Of a DNA stretch of 64,000 nucleotides, positions 23,895 to 35,110 are shown piece by piece. The stretch is from contig NW_020954630.1 in NCBI RefSeq assembly GCF_900497805.2, forward strand, positions 2,393,573 through 2,457,572, in the 5' to 3' direction. The DNA is from Vombatus ursinus. Taxonomy: Eukaryota > Chordata > Mammalia > Diprotodontia > Vombatidae. The position numbers were made by a program, and so were the translations under genes. The notes under the pieces were generated by a model. It saw only the letters and a program-made list of their open reading frames with translations, was not told the origin of the DNA and made no database searches. Every line of letters begins with the position of its first letter. The stretch's first letter is position 1.

Positions 23895-23950
23895 GTACAG
23901 TGTCTGGCACATAGTAAGTGCTCAGGAATTTAACAAATGCTCATATCCTC
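23895..23950 (+). repeat. L2/MIR-like 3' tail attached to the KATNIP fragment
   Basis: The stretch reads 'acagtgtctggcacatagta', then 'agtgctcaggaatttaacaa', then 'atgctca'. This is the typical end of L2 and of MIR-type SINEs that borrow the L2 tail. It directly follows the KATNIP stop and is followed by a pyrimidine-rich stretch and then resumed L3/CR1. Confidence 0.6.
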
Positions 23951-24645
23951 CCTCCTTCTCCCAAGCATCCTTCATCGCATAACTGTGGAATTGATTTTTA
24001 TTTTTTATTTTTCCCTTTTGAATTTTCTTATTATATTCAGGCAATGCTCTAGTCTGTCAAGATCCTTTAAAATCCTGACTTTATCATTTGGTGTGCTAGT
24101 TATCTGTACTACCTTTTTGTGATCTGCACATTTGATAAGCATGCCTTTACCCAAGTCATTGATTAAAGGTGTTAAATAGCACAATGCCAAGCATGGATCA
24201 CTGGAACATTCCGTTGGAGATCTCCTGCTGACAATGAATCACTGAGAACTATTCTTTGAGTCTGGACATCCAACCACCTCTGAACCCATAGGATATTTAA
24301 TCAAAAGCTTTGCTAAAATTTGGGTAAGCTATATTCAAAGCATTCCTCTCACCAACTAGTTTAGTAACATTATTAAAAACAAACAAACAAATAAACAAAA
24401 GTTAGTCTGACATGATTCCTGATGAAGCCATGCTGGTTCTTTGTAATTAATCCTTCCCTTTCTAGATATATGCCAACTCTTTTTAATGTTCCATTCCAGA
24501 ATTTTCCCTAGGAATTCAAGGCAAGCTTATTAGCCTATAGTTTGTAGAATCTGTTCTCTTCTCTTTTTTTTTTTTTTTTGGAAGACATTATAATATTTGA
24601 CCATATCTCATTCTGTTGAACCTCTCCAGGTTTCCATGATCTAAG
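23951..24645 (-). repeat. L3/CR1-type LINE, reverse-transcriptase region, antisense
   Basis: Minus-strand translation around 24005-24190 gives INDLGKGMLIKCADHKK and LKDLDRLEHCLNIIRKF. These resemble the 'INDL..KFADDTKL' and 'LQ.DLDRL..W' blocks of CR1/L2-clade reverse transcriptase. Further plus-strand landmarks are 'gatgaagccatgctggttct' and 'ctaaaatttgggtaagctat'. It is degenerate and not functional. It is the upstream half of the element at 22637-23345. Confidence 0.75.
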
Positions 24646-24649
24646 TCAA

Positions 24650-24815
24650 CAGCCCTGGATCCAAATTCCAGTCCTGCCATTTACTAGCCGTGTGAGCATG
24701 GGCAAGCCACTTTCTCTCTCTCTCTCTCTGAGTCATAGTTTCCTCATCTCTAAAATGAGGGAGTTGAATAATATCTGTAAGGTCCCTTCTAGCTTGAAGC
24801 TATGAATCCACGAAA
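24650..24815 (+). repeat. MIR-type SINE with (tc)n
   Basis: 'gagcatgggcaagccacttt', (tc)n, 'agtttcctcatctctaaaat', 'ggtcccttctagcttgaagc'. It abuts the L3/CR1 block. Confidence 0.7.
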
Positions 24816-24819
24816 AAAG

Positions 24820-26115
24820 ATGACACCGCACCAGGAGTGCCATGACCTCTTTTTAGTGCTGGTACTCCTATTACAACCCATCCATCAGCCCATGAGAGAG
24901 AGAGAGAGAGACATCTTATTTATCTCATATGATAACAGAATGAGATCTTATACTTAAGTTAGTTTTCTTAACACTAATAGTTACCCCTTAAAACTTTTCA
25001 CAAAACCTTCAAAATTTTTTCTTCTTGTATGGGACATTTCTAAAATGTCCACATTTCCCTGCATTCTTAAATGAAGTATACACTTTTAAAATCCATGCGT
25101 AATTACTGCCAAAAATAAAGAGAGGTATATTTTGGCACAACATAAGAGGAAAAACTTGGGAGTGCTGAAAAGTGGAATCAGTTGCATCGGGAGGAAGTGA
25201 GTGCCTTTTACCAAAAGTCTGTGAGTGAATGGCCACGTGTCAGGAATATTGTCAATGGGATTCATGTTTCAGAGGGTTGGACTAGGTGATCCTGGAGATA
25301 TCCTGTAACTCGTATAGTCCATGTAGTTCATGGTTCTTTAAAGTCATCCTTATATCCAATCAAATGAAAGGTTTTGTTTTTTTTTTAAGAGCTGTAAGAG
25401 CTTTTGAGATTCTCTAGTCTTGAGGCCTTGAGAAGGTAAATTAATGGCCTACCCAAAGTCAATTACTAGACCAAGCTGAAAAACAGTCAGTTATGATCAG
25501 GGGCTATTCAAATGAGAAGAATAGTTTGTCTCTATATCAAAGAGCCCCGGAGAGCTATGCCTTAAAAGAAAATTAAATGTTTTATTATAAACAACATTAA
25601 ACACCCATACAAACCATCAAATTTGCTCAACTATTTATATTTAAATTAACTTCTCTATTCTGATACTTTAAAAAAATGTTGCTAGTAATTCCCAGTGACT
25701 TCCCATCACCCTCTATAGAATTCTCCTTTGTAACAAAGAATGCCTTGACTGCATATTGTAATGATCACTAGGATCTGTTCCATTCTTATTAATGAGAATG
25801 TTAACCTTTTCTCCTTCCCCACCAACAGACTATTTAATTTAAACTAATTTCAACGTGTAAAATATCTTAACCACTTTTTCAGTCCTTTCCTCTGAGTCTC
25901 CACTAATACTCTTTGTTCATACATATCCATTCACTTTTCCTCTATGCTTTTCAAGTCTCTATCTATCAGTTTTTCTATATTTTGCTGTTCTCACTGTCCC
26001 TGCCTCCAACAGAACCTTATTCTTTCTAATTTGCTGCTTCTAATTTAATATGGTCGAAGAATCCAGATAACAAGGCACTGTTTTGCCTTTATTTTAGGTA
26101 CAGTTAAAACAAGCT
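24820..26115. other. Unassigned intron 2 stretch
   Basis: Mostly AT-rich sequence with a short (ga)n at 24896-24912. No gene or clear repeat seen. Confidence 0.3.
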
Positions 26116-26116
26116 T

Positions 26117-26410
26117 GGTTAGTGAAAGCTAGGTGATGCAATGGATCTGGAGTCAGGAAGACCTGAGTTCAAATTTGACCTCAGATGCTGATGTGCTGCA
26201 TGACCCTTGGCAATTCACTTAACATCAGTTTCTTCAACAGTAAAATAGCAATGATAATAATAAGAAGAGTAGCATCTACCTCTCAGGATTGCTGTAAGGA
26301 TAAAATAGACAAAATATTTGCAAAGTACTTTGCAAACCTGAAAGGGCTATATGTTATAAAGCTTAAAACTGTACTAAGATTTGTTGTATAAATGCTAGCT
26401 CATGCTATTG
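26117..26410 (+). repeat. CORE-SINE (MIR/THER-like)
   Basis: 'gaaagctaggtgatgcaatg' head, 'cttaacatcagtttcttcaa', 'aatatttgcaaagtactttg', then an (att)n tract at 26418-26440. Confidence 0.7.
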
Positions 26411-26439
26411 TTGCTGTTATTATTATTATTATTATTACT

Positions 26440-28040
26440 GTGAGAGCCTCAATATTTGAGTTCCAGCATTTAATTCTTAGATTCTGCAACGTCAATATTT
26501 GTTGCTAGGAGGTTTGTCTATTTCCTCCCTGTTTCTACCATGTCAACAATAAATGAAGCACATTTTATCCAGAATTAGCTGCTGATCTGTGGAAGGTCAA
26601 CTGAAAGCAAGGATCTTCGGGAATGGGACAAATAGAGGAGCATGGGTATAGGTAGGTGGGAGAGGCACCAGGAGAAGGGCATAGGTGGATAGTCAAAAAC
26701 AGACTTCACAATTTTGCCTAGGATTAACATCAATTATTTAGCATGTAATGCCACTAACCACACCAATAAATCTTGGTTTAATCTGCACCCCTCCCAGCCC
26801 CGCCCTACGAAACTATGTTAGGTTCTCTGCCAAATACAAGAGCACATCAAAAACTATAAAAGCCAAGGATATAATCACAGACTAATGTGAACTTGGGGGT
26901 GGGGTTAAATCAGGGATAAAGTGTTTTTGAAAGTTCTCGGCTCTAACTGAGAAGACCTGTGATTTCCTCTCCTTTCCTTTGCTCATTTATCAGTCACTTT
27001 AGGAAGATGCACAGGATCCTGAATTCAGAGCTAGAAGGAGCGTCTGAGGTCACTCAGACCAATCCCTTCATTTTACCAATGGAGAAACAGATCCAAAGAG
27101 ATTAAGTGATGCGCCCAAGGTCGCACAATAGTAAGGAGAGTCAGGATTCGAACTTCTTAGAAGAATTACGTCTTCTGATGAGGTTTAAGTGAGAAAATGG
27201 AGGTAGCTTTGGAAAGTGACGGTTAAGAACAAGCTCCAAAATACAGGGCAATCTGAGCTAATACTCAGAAGTAAGAGCTAGATAAAGAGGGAACAGAGGG
27301 ACAAACTCTTGAATGATGACTGAAGCTTAATAAAAAGTGCTCAGAGGAAAAATGATGTGAAAGGTTCATCAATGATTTCTACTTTGATGACATTTCAACA
27401 AGTCAGAATGTCATATGTAATTATAATAATAATAATAATGTATCTATATTGTTCTTTTCAATTTTTCAACCTGTTTCCCCCTTTCAAGATGATTACACCC
27501 TTTGATCTTCACAACAACCCTGTAAGGTAGGCAGTAATAATAATTATAGAGCATGTACTCCAGATTTTGGGCAAATAGATCTTACAGAGTTCAAAGAAAT
27601 GGTAGGTAGGCTCCCCTGGAGTAAAATTCTAAAGAGGAAGTCAGTCTCAGGAAGGAGGGAATGTTCTGAAGAACTGAATTTTTAGAGAAACAATTCTGAT
27701 GAGGAGGAAAAGGGATAGTTGTCTAGAGAAACAAATGTAGATCCAAAGGAGAGTCACTGATCAAACCCAATTCTGAGAAGATATGAACAGAAGATGAAAG
27801 CAAGAGCAGATAATGGTGGCTAAGTACAAAAACATAGCACAGTCCTGGAAGAATGAATAGCATGTAAGGAATGCTAAGGTTCAGCCTAAGATATATCTAG
27901 CAGAGGACAACAAAGAAAGGATTTTTTTGTTTGGGAGAAAAAAAAAGAATCAAAGAAGGGTTAGGATCACCGCTCAGGGTGTATGGGATGACAATAAAAG
28001 ATTAGTGTGATCTCCTATGAAGCATGAGCATGGTGCAGCA
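26440..28040. other. Mostly unassigned intron 2 stretch
   Basis: Apart from the MIR at 27030-27165 and an (ata)n at 27422-27440, I see weak L2-like words only (for example 'cacaacaaccctgtaaggta' near 27510). Confidence 0.3.
27030..27165 (-). repeat. MIR-type SINE, antisense
   Basis: 'attttaccaatggagaaaca', 'gcgcccaaggtcgcacaata', 'gtcaggattcgaacttctta'. Confidence 0.6.
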
Positions 28041-28059
28041 CTTCTTAAACTACAGGTCT

Positions 28060-28255
28060 TGGGGCAGTTAGGTGGTGCAGTGGATAGAACACCGGCCCTG
28101 AAGTGAGGAGGACCTGAGTTCAAATCTGACCTCAGACATATAACACTCACTAGCTGTGTGACTCTGGGCAAGTCATTTAATCCCAATTGCCTCACAAAAC
28201 TAACAAACAAACAAACAAACAACAGCAACAACAAAAAAAACCAACGTAACACAAT
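28060..28255 (+). repeat. WSINE1-like tRNA-derived SINE with 15-bp target duplication
   Basis: tRNA-like head 'ggggcagttaggtggtgcag', then 'actctgggcaagtcatttaa', ending in A-rich (aaac)n. Direct repeats are ttaaactacaggtct at 28045-28059 and ttaaactataggtct at 28256-28270, one mismatch. The poly(A) end fits L1-driven insertion. Confidence 0.85.
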
Positions 28256-28514
28256 TTAAACTATAGGTCTCAAAAAATCTGGCAACAGTAGAAGGTTTCT
28301 GAATGCGTGACCAAATATTAAAAATCAAACATGTAATGAATCCAAGGTATTTCTGGTAGCACTTGCCCATGTTACGTAGTGGGACTTCACTGCAACCTTG
28401 GTTCTGAACACAAAGCATGCACGCTTTTCACTGAGAATGCCCTCAGACCACAAAACGCCAATGATACTGCTGAAACTCAAAAAGGGGTCTCAAGTGGGAG
28501 AAGTTTGAGAAGCC

Positions 28515-28760
28515 TGGGTATAGTGGATAGAGGGCTAGCCCTAGAGTCAGCAGGACATGGAGTTATCCCTGGCTTCAGGCTCTTCTCAGCTGTGTGAACT
28601 TGGGCAAGTCACTCAACCTTTCTTAGCCTCAGTTTCCTCATCTGTAAAATGGGAATAGTGCTACTCTAAGCAAGATGTTTTGAGGATCAAATAATACATA
28701 AAGCACTCTGCAAATCTTAAGTGCTATATAAATGCTAATCACTTTTGTTGTTGCTGTTGT
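28515..28760 (+). repeat. CORE-SINE (MIR/THER-like)
   Basis: 'tatagtggatagagggctag', 'agcctcagtttcctcatctg', 'aatacataaagcactctgca'. Confidence 0.7.
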
Positions 28761-29024
28761 GAGCCAATTGCTGTGTTTTCAGTTTATTTATCCCTATATA
28801 ATTTCTAACCTCTTCCCACATGTAATTCCTCATATTAGCCTCTTGCCTTGGAATAGTAAACAGGACTGAAAGTTCAGAAGGCCATCTTTCACACCATCTA
28901 ATAGACCAGTCGGCAATCTCCCCTACAGGAATGTAAGAATGGTCTTACTCATAACCTGACACTTTTACCTTCAGTATCCAGGTATGGGTATTTCACTGTG
29001 GTCATAAGAAGAATGATTTTCATC

Positions 29025-29150
29025 AAGTAATCAATAACCATTTATTAAGCATTAACTATGTGCCAGACACTGTGCTAAGCACTGGGGATATAAATATAAA
29101 AAAAGAAAGACCTCTCAGAGATTTATCTAACGGGGGAAAGAATCTTATCT
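29025..29150 (-). repeat. L2 LINE 3' end, antisense
   Basis: 'accatttattaagcattaac', 'gacactgtgctaagcactgg'. Confidence 0.75.
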
Positions 29151-29476
29151 TCATCAGTCATGGATAGCGATGGATATAGTTTACCTAGATTTTAGAAAAG
29201 TCTCTTATATGAAAGAAAAAAAAGTCTTTCATTCTATTCCAGTGAACCAAATGGAAAGTTAGAGAGGTTACATGATAGTATAAAATTAGGTGGACGCGAA
29301 ACTGGCTGAACTGCAAAGCCCAAAGTGAACAGAACCTTGGACAGCGCCCACCTTCAGGGGTCAAGAAGAGAGACTGTGAGGCATCAGGGAAGGAGGAAGA
29401 AAAGATGTTACAGAAGGTGGGTATGGACTGGGGAAGGTCAGGATTGTCGGATTCCAAGAAGGAATAACTATTAAAT

Positions 29477-29695
29477 AGGGCAGCTAGACGACAGAGTGCT
29501 GGGCCTGGAGTCAGGAAGACCTGGGTTCAAATCCAGCTTCAGACACTGTGACTCTGGGTAAGTCACTTCACCCTGTTTGCCTCAGTTTCCTCATCTGTTA
29601 AATAAGCTGGAGAGGGAAATGGCAAATCGCTCCACTATCTTTGCCAAGAAAACCTCAAACAGAGTCACAAAGAATCAGTCTGAACAACAGCAATA
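29477..29695 (+). repeat. RTE-tailed tRNA-SINE
   Basis: 'agggcagctagacgacagag' head, 'atctttgccaagaaaacctc' and a 'tctgaacaacagcaa' end. Confidence 0.75.
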
Positions 29696-29754
29696 GCAGT
29701 GTGATATAATCAAAAGAACACAGGACTAGGAGTTACAACACCTGGCTTGGCTTG

Positions 29755-30145
29755 AGAGACACAGTATTCTGCTAATTCTCCTTTCCTCTCTCCTTCTACC
29801 TCTCTTAGAATCTCTGATTTCCTTCCAAACTTAGCTCCCCCTACATTTCTTGCAAAATCACCACCTCCTAGACAACACCCATCAATGCAGCTTCTAGTGC
29901 ATCCTCAGCCAAAATGACAAGTTTATGTGTTTTGCATATATTCCATATACGCTCATATGTAGACTTGCCGTCTGCACTTACAATCAATCAATCAATGAAC
30001 ATTTATTAAGAGTTTACTATGTGCTATACACCCTGCGCTAACTGCAGAATGAAAGCCCTTTGAAATGAGAGACTGATTTTTGTCATGTATGCTCAGCACC
30101 TAGCACAGAGAAGGCACTTAACAAATACTGGCTGACTGATTAACT
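29755..30145 (+). repeat. L2 LINE 3' end with antisense L2 piece inside
   Basis: 'atttccttccaaacttagct' and 'cacctagcacagagaaggca' are sense L2. Between them 29980-30045 reads antisense, 'tgaacatttattaagagttt'. Confidence 0.65.
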
Positions 30146-30299
30146 TTAGAGGTCACATAGTTCAACCCTCTATGTGCCACACTGGAGACAAAGTGATAGT
30201 TACCTACTTGGTACTCCCCTAGGGCCTGGGCTTTTTAAAGCAACTCTATTCAGGATCTTTTAAAAATATATCCATGGTTCTTTAACCTATTTATCTTAT

Positions 30300-30480
30300 A
30301 AATCTGTATATTTCCATATATCAATTATTTAATCAATAAGTCTAATCAAATCAATTGATGAAGCAATAAGGCACCTACCATATCCAAAGCATTATGGAGG
30401 ATAAGGAAGTATAAGAAACAGGACCCGCCCTCCAGAAGCTCTCAATCAAGTTAAACAGAGAGACACAGAGACAAAAAGAC
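30300..30480 (-). repeat. L2 LINE 3' end, antisense
   Basis: 'gaagcaataaggcacctacc', 'ccctccagaagctctcaatc'. Confidence 0.55.
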
Positions 30481-30507
30481 AGACATGTGCGTGTGCACGT
30501 GCACGCA

Positions 30508-30515
30508 CACACACA

Positions 30516-30549
<34 letters not shown>
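30508..30549. repeat. (CA)n microsatellite
   Basis: A CA run with one interruption (cata). Confidence 0.9.
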
Positions 30550-30689
30550 ACAGAAGAAGGCATTATGATTGCCAAACAAATGGCACTTCTCAACAGCGTG
30601 GCCCTGAAGCTAAACTCTACAATGTGTTCTTTTTCCCAATTAGCAGGGACTGTCTGGCTTTTTATTTGCATTTCTAGCACTTATCACAG

Positions 30690-31392
30690 TTCGTGGTACA
30701 CAGTAAGTGCTTAACAAATGCCTTTACATTCCATTCTAGTCACTGCCTTAGTTCAAGGCCCTCACCACCTGTTGTTTAGACTATTGCAATGGCCTCCTAA
30801 ATGGTCTCCCTCTCTCATCTCCCCGTGCATCTTACACACAGCTGCAAAGTAATTTTGCAGGTTTGACTATGGCACTCCCCTACTCAAAAAACTGCAGTCA
30901 CTCCCAGCACCTCTAGAATAAAATATCAACTTCTCTGGTTTTTAAAGCACTTAACTTAACCTTCACCTACCTCTCCAGCTTCATTACATATTCTTCTTCT
31001 CATGCTCTATCGTCTAGTCAAAGTAGCCTTATTGTTCCTCAAACATGCTCCCCATCTCCCATTTCCATTTTTTGTTGACCCCCCCATATCAGAAATGCTT
31101 TCCCTTTTTCACTTCTACTCACAGACGACTTTACTTCCTTCAAGAGTATGCTGAAGCACTACCTTTTACAAGGAAGTCTTTCCTGATCCCTGCAACTGCT
31201 TGGGCCCTCCTTTGCTAAATTATCCTGCATTCATTTCATACTTATTCTGCATATTCTTACATATACACATGTCATCTCTTCTGACAGAAGGTGATAAGCT
31301 CCTTGAGAGATGGGATCTTTGAATCCCAGGTGCCTAGCCTAAGTGCCTGGCACATAGTAGGTACTTAATAAATGCTTACTGATTGGTTGATT
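30690..31392 (+). repeat. L2 LINE 3' part, well preserved
   Basis: 'gactattgcaatggcctcct', 'aaggaagtctttcctgatcc', 'agtgcctggcacatagtagg', 'ttaataaatgcttactgatt'. One of the longest L2 matches here. Confidence 0.8.
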
Positions 31393-31718
31393 ACATTGAA
31401 GGAAATAGTTAATTTGGGAAAAGGAGGTTAAACTAAGGATAATCTAAGTCAGGCATGGAAGTGATCATGTGACCATGAGCCTCAACCTCAGGGCTAAATG
31501 AAATCAGATAAAGTCTTAAAAGAAATCAGGCAAGGAGTAAAAATTAGGCAGCAAGCCTAATTAAGAATCTTAAATACTGCCACTCCTTGCCATTTCCCTT
31601 CCTGTACACACTTTTTACTCATGTAAACACTTTAAGGTAAAAAAAAAAAAAACTTTTAAAAATCTTTGTATCTCATCCTATTTCATATCCCCTAAACCTC
31701 AGCACCCAGGCCCTAGTG

Positions 31719-31893
31719 TAGGAGTGGGGAACCTGCAGCCTCAAGGCCACATTGGCCTTCCAGGTCCTCAAGTGAAGCCCTTTGGAGTCTGTCAAAGGGT
31801 TGCACTTGAGGACCTAGGTTTGGATTCAAAGGGCCCCACTTGAGGACCCAGAGGGCCACATGTGGCCTCAAGGTCGCAGGTTCACCACCCCTG
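31719..31893. mobile_element. hAT-type MITE ('ggggaacctgc' family)
   Basis: About 30-bp terminal inverted repeats: 'aggagtggggaacctgcagc' at the left and the reverse complement of 'gtcgcaggttcaccacccct' at the right, both running on into a gcctc-aggccaca motif. The 8-bp flanks agree at 6 positions (ctagtgta / gtagtgca) if the boundary is shifted by two bases. No coding capacity. Confidence 0.7.
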
Positions 31894-32279
31894 GTAGTGC
31901 ATTATACATGGCTATGAATGGAGTAGGAGTTTACTAAATGCGTGTAAATTGAATAAGGATAATATAACAGTGTTAGGACTCTAAGTATATGTGCTATAGG
32001 GCAAGATGCTTCTGTTTTTATGACTTAATGATCTGAGGAATGGCAGAAAGAGTGGATTGTTGAGAGGAAGGGAGGATCAGCTGGCATTGGTAAATATAAG
32101 AGAAGCCAAAGTCAGTCTTGTAGGCCAAAGAAAAGTTTGGCATCTTAACAATGATTATGACCACACACACACACACACACACCCCTTTGGCTAACCCAGG
32201 AGAATTTTTCCATCTTTATTTGTGTTCTTTTCACCACCACTCTCTCCCTACTTCTGCTTCCATCAGAGGGCATAGTTGG

Positions 32280-32690
32280 AACTATTCATTCATTCATTCA
32301 TTCATTCATTCATTTCTTCAAATTGCTACATACCAAGTCTGGGCAAGGTCTCCTGCTAAATTCAGTCTGATTAAGGAAATTACAGTCTACTTGGAGAGAT
32401 GGAAAAGGCACATGAATAATACACAGTATGGGTGGAACAGATAGATACTAATTCATACATGAGTACAAAGGAGAGAAGACAGATTCTGGCTAGGGAAATC
32501 AGGAAAAGCTTCATAGAACAGGTGGCATTTGAGATGGACCTTCAAAGATTGGCAAGATTTTAATATGGTGTGATGGGGAAGGACATAAATTCCAGGGAGA
32601 GAGAACAGCCTATAGGCAAAAGTGGGGAGGGAGGAAAATATATATGGCCTGTCTGAGAGCCATTAAGAGTCTTCTGCAGAATAGAAGCAT
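32280..32690 (-). repeat. L2 LINE, antisense, with (catt)n
   Basis: (catt)n at 32285-32312, 'aattacagtctacttggaga', 'gaaaagcttcatagaacagg'. A possible continuation lies at 33345-33480 beyond the SINE and L1. Confidence 0.65.
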
Positions 32691-32696
32691 ATAATC

Positions 32697-32850
32697 CCCC
32701 CCTTTTTTTTTTTTTTTTTTGCAATGGGGTTAAGTGACTTGTCCTGGATCACATAGCTAGTAAGTGTTGTGTGTCTGAGGCCACATTTGAACTCAGATGC
32801 TCCTGAATCCAGGGCCAGTGCTCTATCCACTGCACGACCTAGCTGCCCCT
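32697..32850 (-). repeat. WSINE1-like SINE, antisense
   Basis: Poly(T) at the left, 'gcaatggggttaagtgactt', 'atccactgcacgacctagct' at the right. It abuts an L1 3' end. Confidence 0.8.
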
Positions 32851-32861
32851 GGATATCATCT

Positions 32862-33330
32862 TGAAAACAGGCCTTGAAAAAAACCCGGAAAGACTTACAT
32901 GAACTGATGCAAAATGAAGTGAGCAGAACCAGGAAAACACTGTATATAGTAACAGCAATATTGTATAATGATCAACTATGAATGACTTAACTATTCTCAG
33001 CAGTACAATGATCCAAGGCAATTCCAAAGGACTTGTGATGAAAAATGTTATCCACATCCAGAGAAAGAACTGATTGAGTCTGAATACACATCAAAAAACA
33101 CTATTTTTCACTTTATTTTTTTCATGTTTTTTTTTTGTCTGTTTCTTCTTTTACAACATGACTAATGTGAAAATATGTTTCACATGATTGCACATATATA
33201 GGCTATATGAAATTGCTTATACTGTCTCAGGGAAGGGGGAGGCGGAAAGAAGAAAATTTGGAACTTAAAATTAAAAAAATTAATGTTAAAAATTATCTTT
33301 ACATGTAATTGAGAAAAATAAAATATTATA
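32862..33330 (+). repeat. L1 3' end (marsupial type), truncated
   Basis: Reads 'agacttacatgaactgatgc', 'aagtgagcagaaccaggaaa', 'ccacatccagagaaagaact' and ends in an A-rich tail. Only the last part of ORF2 and the 3' UTR remain. It sits between halves of antisense L2 sequence and beside an antisense WSINE1-like SINE. Confidence 0.8.
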
Positions 33331-33539
33331 TGTATATATTTATTTATAGAAAATGGCCTTAAAATGTCAGACTAATGAGTTTGGATTTTATCTAACAGGC
33401 AAACCCCAGGATTGCCTGCAGAATGGGATTCAAAGGAAAGAAGAAATAAGAATTCTAGGCAGAAAACAACTGGGTATTAGGAAATAAAATCCAAGGGTGA
33501 AAAGTAAAAGGTAAATGTATTAAAATAGGAATTTATAAG

Positions 33540-33990
33540 AACAATTAAGCTACTACCTTGCTGTTCTTTTTCTTTAAAAACAGCCCCAGTCTATCTGAAA
33601 CCAGGGCCTAATATGACATTTTCTTACAGAAATCTCCATGGACTTCATCATACTCCTTTATGATAAGAAAATTAAGAGTAGATTTTCAAAGAAAAATATT
33701 CTTTCGCTGTTTGCTGGGAAGGTCAAATGTAATTAATGGCAATGGAAGATTTCAAGGGCACTGCTGATTTCTGTGCTGGCTGTGAGCTGCAGGGAGAGGA
33801 CGCTTTGATAAACTTAATTGGATGATTTCCTGCTTTCGGATGAACAAAAGAATTCAGCGGAGCAAAAGAGTCTGCTTGACGACGCAGAAGCTAATGGAAG
33901 GCTGGCACTTTGAGCCGGGCTTTTGTTCCTCGTCCTTTGAGGAGAGCTGTTAGTGATACGTTTCTGGGGGGAGTGAGAGGCAAAGACTGG
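33540..33990. other. Repeat-poor stretch, candidate conserved non-coding element
   Basis: No repeat signature. It has homeobox-like TAAT cores ('caaatgtaattaatggcaat', 'gataaacttaattggatgat') and a mixed composition unlike the TE debris around. A minus-strand open frame over the right part has no recognisable product. Confidence 0.35.
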
Positions 33991-34137
33991 AGTAGGAGCA
34001 AGAGGAAAACCTTGTTCCCCTGTCACAATGGCAGAAAAGGAATATCAAACCTATTGGTGTTTGTGTGGGTTTGGTGATGAAGGGGAAAGAGAACTGCCAG
34101 GAGGACCCAGGTTTGAGCTTGGAAAGTTTTATTTCTT

Positions 34138-34292
34138 TTCTTTTTTTTTTTTTTCCCGCTAGGCAATGGGGTTAAGTGACTTGCCCAGGGTCACACAGCT
34201 AGTAAGTGTTATGTGTCTGACGCCGGATTTTAACTCAGTTCTTCCTGAATCCAGGGTCGGTGCTCTATCCACTGTGCCACCTAGCTGCCCTG
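34138..34292 (-). repeat. WSINE1-like SINE, antisense
   Basis: Poly(T), 'gggttaagtgacttgcccag', 'ccactgtgccacctagctgc'. Little diverged. Confidence 0.8.
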
Positions 34293-34299
34293 GAAAGGT

Positions 34300-34560
34300 T
34301 ATTTCAATACTTCAATCAACAAGCAATAATTAGGCACTTACTAAACTGCAGGTCATTGAGCTAAACTCTGGGGATACAAAGACAAAAGTGAAAGTCCCTG
34401 CCCTCAGGCAGCTTACAATATAATGGGCATCATAAAAGACGTCATAAAAGTCTCTAAGTATCTACTTAAGGCATACAAGATGAAGAGAAGAGAGCTGTGG
34501 GATGGAATTCACTGGTGGTGAGGGGATCAGGACAGGTTTCCCAGAGACAGAGATCAGGAA
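34300..34560 (-). repeat. L2 LINE 3' end, antisense
   Basis: 'gagctaaactctggggatac', 'tgccctcaggcagcttacaa'. Confidence 0.75.
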
Positions 34561-34731
34561 ACAGAATATTCTAGACCAGAGATGGGGCACTCTGGGTTGT
34601 CAAGTGCAGCCCTTTAACTGAGGAGCAGCCATCTGTAGCATTTAATGAAGGTGTTGTGGAGGAGGGGTGGTAGCCATGAAGCTTTTAAGACATTTTAATT
34701 CTAGTAGCAGAACCCAGAAGAGCATTGAAAT

Positions 34732-35075
34732 GTGATATAATAGAGTACTCACTCTGGAGTCAAGAGGTCATGGATTCAAATTCAACTTCTGACCCCTGCT
34801 ACTTCTGTGATCTTGGGCAAGTATCCTTGGACCTCAGTTTCCTCATTTGTAAAATGAGGGTATTGGACTAGAATCAGGGTGGGGAACCTGCAACCTCGAG
34901 GCCCTGTGTGGCCCTCTACGTTCTCAAGAGAGACCCTCTGACTGAATGCAAACTTCACAGAACAAATCTCAAGTAAGTTTGGAAGGCCACATGTGGTCTT
35001 CAGGCCGCAGCTTCCCCATCCCTGGACTAGATGGCTTCTAAAAATCCCTTCCAGTTCTAAATTTGTGATTCTATC
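34732..35075 (+). repeat. MIR-type SINE split by a hAT MITE
   Basis: 'gtgatcttgggcaagtatcc', 'tttgtaaaatgagggtattg' on the left; 'atcccttccagttctaaatt' after the MITE at 34875-35024. Confidence 0.75.
34875..35024. mobile_element. hAT-type MITE ('ggggaacctgc' family)
   Basis: Left end cagggtggggaacctgcaac and right end 'gcagcttccccatccctg' form the inverted repeats. The flanks are gactagaa and gactagat. It is inserted inside a MIR-type SINE that resumes at 35025 with 'gactagatggcttctaaaaa'. Confidence 0.75.
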
Positions 35076-35077
35076 TA

Positions 35078-35110
<33 letters not shown>

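Noticed and set aside
34575-34690. 'ccagagatggggcactctgg' to 'gaggaggggtggtagccatg' as a hAT MITE
   Set aside because: Inverted ends are too diverged to support the call.
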